The notes under the pieces are model-generated. The model was not told the origin of the DNA. It did no database searches and was given only the letters and a program-made list of their open reading frames with translations. From contig NC_039488.1 of the NCBI RefSeq assembly GCF_003590095.1, forward strand, positions 2,046,001-2,110,000: 64,000 nucleotides of DNA. Direction: 5' to 3'. Both the position numbers and the translations under genes were made by a program. This DNA comes from Trichoplusia ni (lineage: Eukaryota > Arthropoda > Insecta > Lepidoptera > Noctuidae). Below, one piece after another: positions 11,700 through 23,789 of this stretch (position 1 is the stretch's first letter; each line of letters starts with the position of its first letter).

Positions 11700-12200
11700 C
11701 CAGGTTCGTTATTAAACGTGTAAAAAATAGTAGAAAAAAGTCCACAACTCATTGCTAGCACGGTATTTATCCACCTAGAGAAGCCGGTCCCAATATCATT
11801 GCAGACTCTTTTTTGTCTTAAGACAGCCATATTGTTTGCTTAACTTGCTGACAAATTAACTACTCTCCTTAATTAAAATCTCAATTCGTGATTTCGATCC
11901 GAGCAAACCACTCACTCAGCATTACGCAGCAGGTGCGAATGGCACGTGCGTGTTCATCACCATCATCTTCGCGTCTACGTTGCCTGAGACGCCGGGTCGT
12001 CCCAAGCTTCTCCACGATCAGCTGGCGCTTGCTGGTCTCCCTCGCGCCTTCGTGTCGCTGCTGATGTGGCGTCGGCTCTGCACGTCATCTATTGTACTGA
12101 CGCGGCTACAGCCACTTCAGCTGCTCTCAGCGGTTGAAGTCCACGCTTTAACCTTGAGGGTGTACTAGCACCTATCAAGTCCCACCTATGCACGGCTGGT
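11700..12200. other. Spacer between the 32-bp and GC-rich arrays
   Basis: The AT-rich half (11700-11900) changes abruptly to GC-rich sequence from about 11930. The frame at 11950-12168 starts at a non-ATG codon and has no domain-like features, so I do not call it a gene. Confidence 0.4.
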
Positions 12201-12219
12201 GTTTGAAGCACGTCCTCGA

Positions 12220-15120
12220 GACTGGCCTGCGGTCAGCCTGTCTCTCGCGGTGCGTCGACGCCGGGACAGCTTCGTACTGGGGGTGATCGTAGCACCTGCC
12301 TGTGGTCATCTACGTCATCTGGCTGGCTGACGCCGGGTTACCCCATCTGCGCGCAACTGGTGTATCAGTAGCACCAACCCGCGAAACGGTACTTTTCACG
12401 GTAGTTTCTGTCCCAGCTCCGAGTCAGATCAAACACGGCGGGCGCAAAGCGCCTCCTTGCGAGCCTGCAGTCTTCATGTCTGCGGCATTTGGTACGCCGG
12501 CCGCTGTTCTTGCCGGCGCGCGGCGGCGGCCCGTAGCCTAGGCTTTCCGACAGCCAGTCAGAATCAATCCCGAATATATTGCGGGCGCTAGAGCGCCTCC
12601 TCCTAGGCCATTGGTCTTCGCGTCACAGTTGCCATTGCAGCCCTGCCAGTAAACAGCGGGTGCGCGTACCGCCTTCCGGGAGCCAGCAGTCTTCACGTCG
12701 ACGTCATCCGGTATGCTGACGTCGGGTTATCCCCGCCTGCGCACCGCAGCGGCCCGTGCCTTCTCGTGAGCCAGTAACGAAACTCTTACTGCTGGCGCAG
12801 CACCGAGCCCGCTATACGCGGATTGCGCCTGTTGTCACGGGCCATCTGCTCGCTAAGAGCGAGTGCTCGTAGCACCTCCTCGCGAGCCCGCAGTCTGCAC
12901 ATCAACGTCGGGTTACCGCCGCCTGTGAGCCGCGGCGGCCCGTGTCTTCTCGTCGTGAGCCAGCAGCTGCTGGCGCCGAACCAAGCTCGCCTTACGTGGC
13001 GAGCGCCTACGGCGTATCTTCACGGGCCATCTGCCCGTTAAGAGCGGGTTCTCGTAGCACCTCCTCGCGAGCCCGCAGTTTTCCCATCAACGTCGGGCCG
13101 TCGCCGCCTGCGCGCCGCGGCGGGCGGCCCATGGCTTCTCGTCGTGAGCCAGTTTTACTGTTGGCGTCAAACCGACGCTCCCTACGTGGCGGTCGCCTAC
13201 GGCGTATCTTCACGGGCCATCTGCCCGCTGAGAGCGGGTGCTCGTAGCACCTCCACGCGAGCCGGCAGTCTTCACGCGTACTTCACCCGGTATGCTGTCG
13301 TCAGGTTATCCCCGCCTGCGCACCGCAGCGGCCCGTGCCTTCTCGTGAGCCAGTAACTAACGTCTTACTGCTGGCGCCGCACCGAGCCCGCTCTACACTG
13401 CGTGCGCCTACAGCGTATTGTCACGGGCCATCTGCTCGCTAAGAGCGAGTGCTCGTAGCACCTCCTCGCGAGCCCTCAGTCTTCACATCAACGTCGGGTT
13501 ACCGCCGCCTGCGTGCCGTGGCGGCCCGTGCCTTCTCGTCGTGAGCCAGCAGCTGCTGGCGCCGAACCAAGCTCGCCTTACGTGGCGGGCGCTTACGGCG
13601 TATCTTCACGGGCCATCTGCCCGCCGAGAGCGGGTGCTCGTAGCACCTCCACGCGAGCCGGCAGTCTTCACGCGTACTTCACCCGGTATGCTGTCGTCAG
13701 GTTATCCCCGCCTGCGCACCGCAGCGGCCCGTGCCTTCTCGTGAGCCAGTAACCAACGTCTTACTGCTGGCGCCGCACCGAGCCCGCTCTACACGGCGTG
13801 CGCCTACAGCGTATTGTCACGGGCCATCTGCTCGCTAAGAGCGGCTGCTCGTAGCACCTCCTCGCGAGCCTGCAGTCTTCACATAAACGTCGGGTTACCG
13901 CCGCCTGCGTGCCGCGGTGGCCCGTGCCTTCTCGTCGTGAGCCAGCAGCTGCTGGCGCCGAACCAAGCTCGCCTTACGTGGCGGGCGCCTACGGCGTATC
14001 TCGACGGGCCGTCTGCCCGCTGAGAGCGGGTGCTCGTTAGCACTTCCACGCGAGCCCGCAGTCTTCACATCATCGTCGGGTTATCGCCACCTGCGTGCCG
14101 CGGCGGCCCGTGCCTGCTTGTCGTGAGCCAGCAGGCGTTTTACTGCTGGCGCCGAACCAAGCTCGCCTTACGTGGCGGGCGCCTACGGCGTATCTCGACG
14201 GGCCATCGGCCCGCTGAGAGCGGTGCTCGTAGCAACTCCGCGCGAGCCGGCAGTCTTCACGTCGACAGCATCCGGTATTCTGACGTCGAGTTATGGTCGC
14301 CTGCGTGCCGCGGCGGCCCGTGCCTTCTCGTCAGCCAGTAACCAACGTCTTACTGCTGACGTCGCACCGAGTCCGCTCCACACGGCGTGCGCCTACAGCG
14401 TATTGCCACGGGCCGTTTGCCCGCTGAGAGTGGGTGCTCGTAGCACCTCCACGCGAGCCCGCAGTCTTCACATCATCGTCGGGTTATCGCCACCTGCGTG
14501 CCGTGGCGGCCCGTGCCTGCTCGGCGTGAGCCAGCAGGCGTTTTACTGCTGGCGCCGAACCAAGGTCGCCTTACGTGGCAGGCGCCTACAGCGTATCTTG
14601 CGGGCCGTCTGCCCGCTGAGAGCACCCTCGTAGCACCTCCGCGCGAGCCGGCAGTCTTCACGTCGACGTCATCCGGTATGCTGACGCCGAGTTATCGTCT
14701 CGTCCCGGCGGCCCGTGCCTTCTCGTGGTGAGCCAGATTTACTGCTGGCGCCGAACCGAGGCCGCGCTACACGGCCCCCCCCCTACAGCGTGTTCTCACA
14801 GCGGGCCATCTGCCCGCAAAGGACGGGTGTTCGTAGCACGTTGACGTGAGCCAGTGTCAGCGGAAGCCGTGTGAACCTCCCCACCAACGCACCCTACAAC
14901 GCTTTCGCCTCACTGCGGACATCGCATCGCGCCTCAGCAGGTACTCGTAGCACCTCGTGAGCCTGTTTATAGTCTTCGAATCACCGCAGACGCCCCATTC
15001 AGCCCGCCTTCACGGCGGGTGCTCAAAGCGACTTCTCACGGGCCATCTCCCCGCAAACTGGGTGTTCGCAGCACCGCGACGCGTGGCAGCAATCCCCACG
15101 TCTGCGTCATTCGGTATGCT
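12220..15120. repeat. GC-rich tandem array, alternating ~185/190 and ~210-bp units
   Basis: The landmark TCGTAGCACCTC (with variants) occurs at 12867, 13052, 13242, 13453, 13639, 13849, 14033, 14227, 14439, 14629 and 14831. Spacings are 185, 190, 211, 186, 210, 184, 194, 212, 190 and 202. Short units carry CTTCACATCAACGTCGGG. Long units carry the CACCCGGTATGCTG/ATCCGGTATGCTG insert. Alternation gives a dimer of about 396 bp (13242 to 13639; 13453 to 13849). Degenerate relatives flank the array on both sides. Many open frames on both strands follow from the GC-rich composition and are not genes. Confidence 0.85.
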
Positions 15121-15129
15121 TTGATTTAG

Positions 15130-15900
15130 CGCAGTGGGTGCTCGAAGTACTTCCTTGCAATAGTCTTCCGTTTACGCCATCATATGCTGACGCTGGTTGA
15201 GCTCCGGTCGTGAAGAACAGGTGCCAGTGATACTTAAACGAATTATTGGTGAGCTGTCGCTATTTTAACTTATAACTGAAAAGTGAAAGTAACTTCTTAA
15301 CTGTGACACTTGGCGTAAGAAAGTAATTAATCCTGACCAACTGCTAGTATTAATCATGTCAATCTTGAAATCAATTGTTTTCAATGCAATCTGCGTGTAT
15401 TTATGACGAGTTGCACTAGCGAGCCGCATGTATAACTGCGTAGGTTTCCATCCGGGATCTACTCAATGCTTGGCAGACTGCACTATCTTGGGAGCTGCGC
15501 CTTATCTGCTCTTCTTATTCGCTGAAAAGCTGAGCTGAGTCTTTGAGGCGGCGCTTGCCTATCGAGGCTGCGGTAGCTGGTGCTGTCTGACCGTGCACTG
15601 TGGGGGTATGAAAATTTCACCTCTATAAATATATATTTTTTTCAGATTGACTTAACTATTGTCAAAAAATAACAGATAAAGCTTTAGCTTCGATCCTCAC
15701 TGGGTCACTTTCTAGCACGAAAAATATCCTGGAATATTCTGTATACTGAAACAAGAAATGAGGCCTTTATGTTTGTAGTAACGAACATTACATGCACATA
15801 ATATGCATTTCAACACGATCATAACAATGAATGAAGGAAAAGAGATTGTCCGTTTAGGTATTTGGTTAGGTTATGTAATTAAGTTTCAGGTTTATCAAAC
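15130..15900. other. Stretch without gene between array and splice-motif field
   Basis: Composition drops back to AT-rich. A canonical polypyrimidine acceptor (TATTTTTTTCAG, ending about 15644) is present on the + strand. Otherwise nothing recognisable. Confidence 0.3.
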
Positions 15901-15959
15901 CGAAAGAAAGTAATGAAGTCGACATATAGATATTATACAAACAAAATGAAGCAGGTGGT

Positions 15960-18900
15960 GTGGTAACTGGTGGTTACATTTGACTGACAGCTAAAACAAA
16001 ATAGAAGGTGAATTGTACAACTAAAGGACTAATCACTTGTATTGAAATAAGAAGCATCTAAAATAATATTATATTACTTCAATTTTTAACATTTAAGTAG
16101 GTAAGTCCATGATTTACTGTCCGTTTTCGCAAATATGTATTCATTTTTGTCTACACTAAAATACTACTAGAAATAAGTTAGGGTTATATGAAATATCATT
16201 TCGAAAACACAAATTTTACAGTAAATTACTAAATGGGGATCTTCCTGTGAGTGTTACTTAGAACTTGAAACTTGTCAGTTTTGGTGTATGTTTTATCTTG
16301 CAATATTTTTGTTTAAATCTTTTGCATGATATTGTGAGTCATGAATTTTCTGTAACTTAACGTACGTTCTTGTACAGTAGCTTGGAATTGGTGCGAATTG
16401 TGTATGTTAACAGATACTGCCATGGTGTGTGTACCTTGTCTGCACCTTTAAACTTAGTCTGTGGAACAGACCAAGCAAGCTACTGCATGGTAATTAGTGG
16501 CCCCTATTTGCTTCAGGTAATTAAGAAACTCCACTTTTTATGCTCTCAAATTTTATTGTTATTTAATGTTTGGAGCTTTGGGGTTTGTGCATAACACTTT
16601 TTTTGACAGATATTACCTAGTGCTTGGTAGTTTAAATGTTCGATGTTTAATGGAAGGATTTCATCACTATCGCATTACTTAGTTTTGGAGCACCGCCATG
16701 TACACAGAGGAACATAAGTTTGTAAATGGCTTAAAGTAAGAGCTTAAACGTGTGGTCTAAATTTGGGTAAATGTACAATTTTTATTTTACAACAGAGACT
16801 AAAATTATATTCTTGTGCTGATTTTTTGGCATGATGTAGCAAAACATGATTAACACTTGCACTATCGAATGGAATTGTGAATAAAAAAAGCTATTAAAGG
16901 TGGTAACATTTGCTGTTTATAAAATTAATGAAATCGTAGGGAGGTAATACATATTGTTAACAGAAATGCGGTAACCTGAGCGTTAAAATGAGTGCCATGG
17001 AAAGTACAATACTTCAACATGCCTCAATTTTCATGATACTCTGTATCATTTATAAGGTAACATCAATCAATCTTATGTAATATATATACCTAGCCTAGAA
17101 TCGTAATTGTGATTGTTGACAGATACACAAATAAGGCACATGCGTGGGTACGATGAGGTAATAAATCTTTATTATTAGCTCTGGTAAGCTGCATAATAAG
17201 TATTGTTGACAGATTGACGGAGATTTGACCTTAGAGGTTCACAAAACGAGGTATTGTGCATTACCTACGCTTAAAAGTAATTAAAATTCTTGTAGATAAT
17301 TTGTGGTGTTAAGTAGGTACAAGATTTTTCCCCTGTGCGTAACAAGTATTGTTGACAGATTACATTCAGGTTCCAGCATTATATATCATGACTGATTGCT
17401 TGTCAGCGATTCGACCTAAAGGGTTAACGTGCTACAAGAGTTCTTACTGAGGTAAAGCAAAAATAAATTGGTAAAATAATAAACGAGCAGAAAACCCGAT
17501 GGGAATCATGACCTCTTATGAAAGAAAGTAGCATTGTTGGATAATGATATAGGTGAGAACATAATAATGTTGTTCGCAGGTTGTACTGCAGCTCATACCG
17601 GAACGGTATAAGTCTAGGTAACACATTCTAATGTTTTCACTAAGTAGGAATATAATAAAGTATTGTTGACAGGGTCTAAAGGAATGCAAGGTACGATATT
17701 CCGATTAGTACTTGATGTAATTCAAAGCTTTGCACATACTTTTGTCTGTTTTGTAGGTGCTTAACCTATATTACAGGTGTCTTTGAATTCATAATATTTC
17801 AATATCTGGAGCACGCACAAGTATGCAATGCCGTGATTGTTTGTCCTGCTTTTTATCAAAGGTCTTGTACTGCTTGTGAGCTGAAGGTAAAACATTAAAT
17901 ATATTGTGTTTGCATACTCAAGCATGCAAGGTAATCGTTGAATTAAGTGTATCTTAAATGCAGAAATGTGTTTGTCTGTGTTAAATAACACGAGATCTAT
18001 GTATGTAGCAGCAATTAACAATCGATTGCACTGAGCTTTACGTACTATGAGAACACAGACCCATGGAATAGAGAACCACTGTGCTTGGCATGCTGTTAAG
18101 ATAAAAGGTAGGAACTGTCCCTTAAAATCTATCTTATATTTTTGTAAATGTCAATTTACTGGTATGGTGTAGCTAGAGCTACTAGGTGCATAATGAGATA
18201 TTGTTGACAGGATTATCGAAGATAGTTCCAAGTGGCAGCAGTCCCTTAGCTCCTTCTAGCTGTTAGTAATGGTAATTTATTCAAAATCGCTTACCTAGCA
18301 TAAGTAACGCATATTGTTGACAGAAACAAATGCTGAATTCCTTCGCAGTTAATGGTTACTGGCTACCCACAAGTGAATAGGTAAATATTGATAGTATTGA
18401 TTCGCAATGTGTACCTACTTACATGTACGTTGTATGAAGTAATCGCAGAACTTGACGTAAAGATAGACCAGTACCATAACAGAAATTGTTGACAGATCTT
18501 CATTTTGGCATAATGGGTGCAAGAATGGTCCTATTTTGTGGAGATACATACACCAGTACTTAAAAAAAGGTAAGAAAATATAACAGTGTTGTTGGCAGAT
18601 CAACTGAGTGATGCCCGCAGTAGAGATTTAAAGATGATGAAAATCATTGTGAAGCAACTGTAACACCACGAAAAGTAAGGCAATGGAAGAAAAATAACGA
18701 ACTATTCGATTTGTGAAGTGGAGATTTATTTAGTATAAAAGGCAGGGTCTCCAGATGCGTAGTGCAAAACTCCAAAATGCCTTCAGGTAACTAGCCTACC
18801 TAATTTTTAGTAGTTGACAGATTTCAATGCGTGCCGCGCCGAGTATTGAATTGAGTATAACAGTAGTAAAGGATGAAAATGGAAAATGAGATGCATTTTT

Positions 18901-19860
18901 AGCAAATTTTAATTACGAACACTAAGAAAAAGCTGGTTCTCTACCATCTTTGGAAAGATGGTAAGGTAATCATTTATTCATAGAGGGATTAAGTATTTGT
19001 GGCTACAAGTAAACTATACTGAGAGACTTGCTGCTTGGTGTGTTCCCGTAACAAATATTAGTTGACAGGATCTTGACAGCAGCTTGCAGAAAAATAGCGT
19101 CTTGGTAAATTATAAGATCACAGAAGGTTTTTTTCAAACATTGATGGGAAAATGTTATGCATCGAAATTGGAATGATGCTAAATGTCAGAAGGTCGTGTG
19201 TTCCACCTAGATACATCCTGAATAAGTGATATGGAAACAAACATTCGTTCCGAGAACTGTTTACTGCATTATTAACTTCAAGAAACAAAAACCCTATTCC
19301 ACTGATCCAAGGTGACCTTTACTTTTTTACTTTAGCATAGCATAATAGTTATTGTTCACAGGTAAAATTAACACAGTGAAAGTTTGGCTATTGAAAGTTT
19401 AACCTGTCATGGAAAAAAGCAAAATAAATGATGCTGGTATTCAATGTATATGTTGGTAATGCTATAAAGTGTCTGAAATGTAAATTAATTGGAATCTTTA
19501 ACTGCTCAATTCAGCATTAAAAACAATTCCTTTATTGCAATATGTGTGAGGTATTTTATATAAAATTTTACCCAATTGCTATGAAAATTATATTGCTTTT
19601 GGTTAGGTCCATAATGAATTTTGTCAACAGTTGATCGGGTAAATTACTAGCAGGGAATATCTGCATACCAATCATAGCATCACCAATGCAGAGTGCAGCG
19701 GAACGTAACTGAATGTTAGCTAAATAGACAATCCGAAAAAAGACGAGAAGATCTTTGGCATTAAAAAAAAAAGCTAGTGGAATTTCGACTTACACTGTCT
19801 TTGGCATGACTAACTCTGTACCATGTACGCGTGTAACACAGTATTGTTAACAGGTACTGA
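15960..19860 (+). ncRNA. Putative non-coding transcription unit with ~17 repeated 3'-splice-site-like modules
   Basis: One module recurs: a branch-point-like GTAAC/CATAAT, 4-10 nt, then TATTGTTGACAG. Copies end at about 15990, 16413, 16610, 16963, 17122, 17212, 17358, 17672, 18210, 18323, 18495, 18598, 18820, 19068, 19361, 19630 and 19853. The last bases are always CAG except for small variants (GGCAG, CACAG). Sequence between modules is not repeated, spacings range from about 90 to 540 bp, and most modules are followed 18-140 bp later by AG|GTAA/GTAC donor-like sites. The implied exons contain stops in all frames, so the product would be non-coding. One donor-to-module gap (18570-18598) is too short for an intron, so not every module can be used. 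Transcription is inferred, not seen. The motif could instead be a protein-binding site, since TGACAG is the TALE/Meis core. Confidence 0.35.
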
Positions 19861-20059
19861 ATTCAACATTTGTTGTATTTAAGCCGGCCTAAAATAAAAA
19901 GCTAATTAAATAATAATAATCAGAGAAGTCCACATAAAGCAGCATTATCATACAATTTAAGGAGATGATTATAGTGAATTTCGAAACGGAAAAATAAAGG
20001 AATTAAGAATTTACAAAGAATTAATTAAGCATCGTAAGGGAATACGAAAATCGGTGATA

Positions 20060-22980
20060 ATTAAAATAGTTGACAAAAGATCGAACTGAAGACGACACGG
20101 ACGAGGAGTAAAATATATTTACAAAGTCGAGAAGGAAGCGAAAGAAAACATCATGAATACAATACGTAACGTATAAATATCAAACCCCAGAAAAAAGAAA
20201 CTCAACACGGCCAAGAATACTTAAGCTTCATTTTTTGAAAGATTATGAATTTACAAAAAACAATGAAGAAACGAACGAGGCAGTACACAGCAAGAAGAAC
20301 ACAACACACATACGGCTGAGATCACCAGGGAAGACGAAACAGACGAGGCGGAGAAGACCACCGAGAAGACTAAACAGACGAGGCGAAGAAGATTATTACG
20401 AAGTCGAAAAATACGCGAAGAAAGTTAATATGAATACAAGGACGAGGCGAAGGTCATCATAAGTACCAATTAAAACAGAATAACAAGGCACTAAAGAGAT
20501 TACAAAATAATATGGAATCCGTGTACGATGCGGAGATAACCATCGGAAAAAAGACACGACGAGGCGAAGATCATTGGGGAAGACTACACGTATGAAGATA
20601 ATGAAGAAGAGGATGCAGACGAATTAGACAAGATCATTAAGAAGACTACACCGACGACTCAGAGAAGATCATCGGGAAGACGACACGGACGAGGCGAAGA
20701 AGATCATCGAGAAGACGATAGGGACGAGGCGGAGAAGATCATTAAGAAGACTACACAGACGAGGCGGAGAAGATCATTGAGAAGACTACACAGACGAGGT
20801 GGAGAAGATCATCGGGAAGTCGACACGGACGAGGCGGAGAAGATCGTCGAGAAGACTACACGGACGAGACGAAGATCATTAAGAAAATTACACAGTCGAG
20901 ACGAACATTAAGAAGACCACACAGACGAGGCGGAGAAGATCATTGAGAAGACTACACAGACGAAGCGGAGAAGATCATCGGGAAGACGACACCGACGAGG
21001 CGGAGAAGATCATCGAGAAGACTACACAGACGAAGCGCACAAGATCATCGGGAAGACGACACGGACGAGGAGGAGAAGAGCATCGGGAAGACTACACGGA
21101 CGAGGCGGAGAAGATCATCGGGAAGACTACACGGACGAGGCGGAGAAGATCATCGGGAAGGCGACACGGACGAGGCGGAGAAGATCATCGAGAAGACGAC
21201 ACGGACGAGACGAAGATTATTAAGAAAATTACACAGTCGAGACGAACATTGAGAAGACCACACAGACGAGGCGGAGAAGATCATTGAGAAGACTACACAG
21301 ACGAGGCGGAGAAGATCATCGAGAAGACTACACAGACGAAGCGGAGAAGATCATCGGGAAGACGACACCGACGAGGCGGAGAATATCATCGAGAAAACGA
21401 CACGGACGAGGTGGACAAGATCATCGGGAAGACGACACGGACGAGGCGGAGAAGATCATCGAGAAGACTACACGGACGAGGCGGAGAAGATCATCGGGAA
21501 GACTACACGGACGAGGCGGAGAAGATCATCGGGAAGACGACACGGACGAGGCGGAGAAGATCATCGGGAAGACGACACGGACGAGGCGGAGAAGATCATC
21601 GGGAAGACGACACGGACGAAGCGGAGAAGATCATCGAGAAGACGACACGGACGAGGAGGAGAAGATCGTCGAGAAGACTACACGGATGAAACGAAGATCA
21701 TTAAGAAAAGTATACAGTCGAGACGAACATCATAAAGAAGACCACACAGACGAGGCGGAAAAGATCATCGGGAAGACGACACGGACGAGGCGAACAAGAT
21801 CATTGAGAAGACTATACAGAAGGGACGAGGATAATCATCGAGGAAACGAAACAAAAACGCACAGAAAATTAGCGGGAAGATTTGCACAGATGAGGCGTGA
21901 AATATTCCTTAAAAAGACACAGACAAAGCAAAGATCATCAAGAAGAAACAGACGGGGCAGAGAAGATAATTGAGAATAAGTCGACACAGTCGAGGCGGAT
22001 ATCATTATGAAGATACAAATGAGACGATAAAAATTATACCGGCTAACTTCGAGATCATCATAAATACACAGACGAGACTACGAATAAGATGTCAAAAGAG
22101 TATGAAAAGATCGTCACGAAGGCGTCACGAGGCGAGGATCATTCGGAGGCGAAAAATAATAAATTTAAATAGCTTATACCAGAACCCTTCCAAGGTAATA
22201 GCATAGTGCAGTTTTTGTGTTAAATTAGTTTATGTACATAGAATTTTTAGATTTTTTGTTTTATTTAAGATGCAGACGTGAAGAAACCTAATAACAGGAT
22301 AGTCCATAGTTCTTGGGCTTCCATTGACAACAAAAGGGGAGTGCATAAACGAAGGCTTACAGACGAGGCGCTCGAACCAACGCTGCGATCAAGATCCAAA
22401 TTCTAAATTAGGTAATTTGACGTAAAAATAATGTAATCAAAACAGATTCTACGGAAGAACTAAATGGCGACACGGACGAGGCGGCGAAGATCATCGGGAA
22501 GACGACACAGACGAGGCAGAGAAGGTCATCGGGAAGATGACACGGACGAGGCGGCGATGATCATCGGGAAGACGACACAGACGAGGCGGAGAAGATCATC
22601 GGGAAGACGACACGGACGAGGCGAAGAAGATCAACGGGAGGGCTACACGGACGAGGCGGAGATCATCGGGAAGACGACACGGACGAGGCGGAGAAGATCG
22701 TCGAGAAGACTACACGGACGAAACGAAGATCATTAAGAAAAGTATACAGTCGAGACGAACATCATAAAGAAGACGACACCGACGAGGCGGAGAAGATCTT
22801 CGAGAAGACGACACGGACGAGGCGTAGAAGATCATCGAGAAGACGACACGGACGAGGCGGAGAAGATCATCGGGAAGACGACACGGACGAGGCGAAGAAG
22901 ATCAACGGGAGGACTACACCGACGAGGCGGAGAAGATCAACGAGAAGACGACAACGGACAAGGCGGAGATCATCGTGAAG
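20060..22980 (+). repeat. Purine-rich 35-bp minisatellite (GAGAAGATCATCGGGAAGAC...)
   Basis: The unit, roughly GGCGGAGAAGATCATCGGGA + AGACGACACGGACGA, repeats every 35 bp (for example 21541 to 21576). It is dense from about 20640 to 21830 and again from 22464 to 22975, with degenerate copies and a non-repeat interlude (21900-22460) between. That is roughly 45-50 units. The + strand is strongly purine-rich. The consensus has no stop in any frame, so three frames are open and cycle every 105 bp, giving Arg/Glu/Asp-rich shadow proteins (229 aa at 21284-21973). Frameshifting by unit length argues against protein selection. The array could form the main exon of the transcript proposed upstream. 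Confidence 0.9.
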
Positions 22981-23112
22981 ACAAAGATCATTATGAAAAC
23001 TGATGACGACGTGGACGATGTGAAGAACGCCGTCGTGCTGACATGACAGGTTGGTGTCTTATTCTAAAATAAATAAGTTGTGCGAGTATTAATTTATTAT
23101 CTCATTTTCTAC

Positions 23113-23283
23113 AGGTTTCTCGCAATACTTTTCTAATCAGTTCAATTTCTTTCTTTTTTTTATAGTTGCTGCTGTCATAAATAAGAAGTCACTGTGTGTG
23201 AAGAATATGGTCTGGTAACAAGAAATAAGAAGAAAAGTAACCTGAAACACTTTAAAGACGTTAATGTGAATCAAGACAATAAA
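23113..23283 (+). promoter_or_regulatory. Canonical 3' splice sites and polyadenylation signals after the 35-bp array
   Basis: Two acceptors with pyrimidine tracts end at about 23114 (CATTTTCTACAG) and 23165 (CTTTCTTTTTTTTATAG). AATAAA signals lie at 23068-23073 and 23278-23283, all on the + strand just beyond the array. They look like the last intron and 3' end of a polyadenylated + strand RNA containing the array. The contrast with the pyrimidine-poor modules at 16-20 kb is notable. Confidence 0.4.
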
Positions 23284-23299
23284 ACGAATATTTAAAATA

Positions 23300-23780
23300 T
23301 TAGTGTTACCTTATTCATCATCCACAGCCTTTGTCCTACCACTGTTGAGCATAGCCCTTTCTCGTGCCAATTTTTACGATCCCGTACCAGACTCGACCCT
23401 GGACCAATAGATATATTTTAATATTTAGAGAATATCATAATTTATTACCTTTTTGCTAACGATTTGCTATAAATCTTTGAATATTTAATTACTCTAACAG
23501 CGAAAAAGTCGGGTCGGATGTTCTGACATCAGGAGCATTTTTTTCACTTAGTATTCATTTCTTAGTTCGAGACACTACAACTTCTCTAACTTTAATATTC
23601 ACGTCAAAAACATTTTTTTTTATATTTCTGGCATTCCAGAAGATCCTCTGCATGAATATATTTTTTTATAATGGACATTTAATTTGCCAAAAAAAAATAT
23701 AGTTTAAGGATATAGACTATAGAGACATTCGCATTTTGGATTGGAAAATCTTTCTAGAAGCAAATTTAGCTAGATAATAA
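23300..23780. other. AT-rich spacer with repeat debris
   Basis: No gene seen. Homopolymer T and A runs and a short segment around 23310-23410 that resembles dispersed moth repeats. Confidence 0.3.
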
Positions 23781-23789
23781 TAATTTTCG

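Noticed and set aside
12823..14731. Many 60-150 aa frames in the GC-rich region
   Set aside because: GC-rich tandem units have few stops. Frames restart at each unit on both strands and encode Arg/Ser/Ala-rich shadows.
17100..19860. Micro-exons between modules as a protein-coding gene
   Set aside because: The candidate exons at about 17359-17451 and 18211-18270 contain stops in all three frames, so no continuous protein can be read.
21284..21973. 229-aa Arg/Glu/Asp-rich open frame as a protein gene
   Set aside because: It is one of three simultaneously open frames of the 35-bp array. The unit length shifts frame each copy and there is no start context or domain.
15600..23300. Direct homology to Drosophila hsr-omega
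   Set aside because: Only the layout is similar. The hsr-omega repeat unit and its nonamer are not present, so homology is not claimed.
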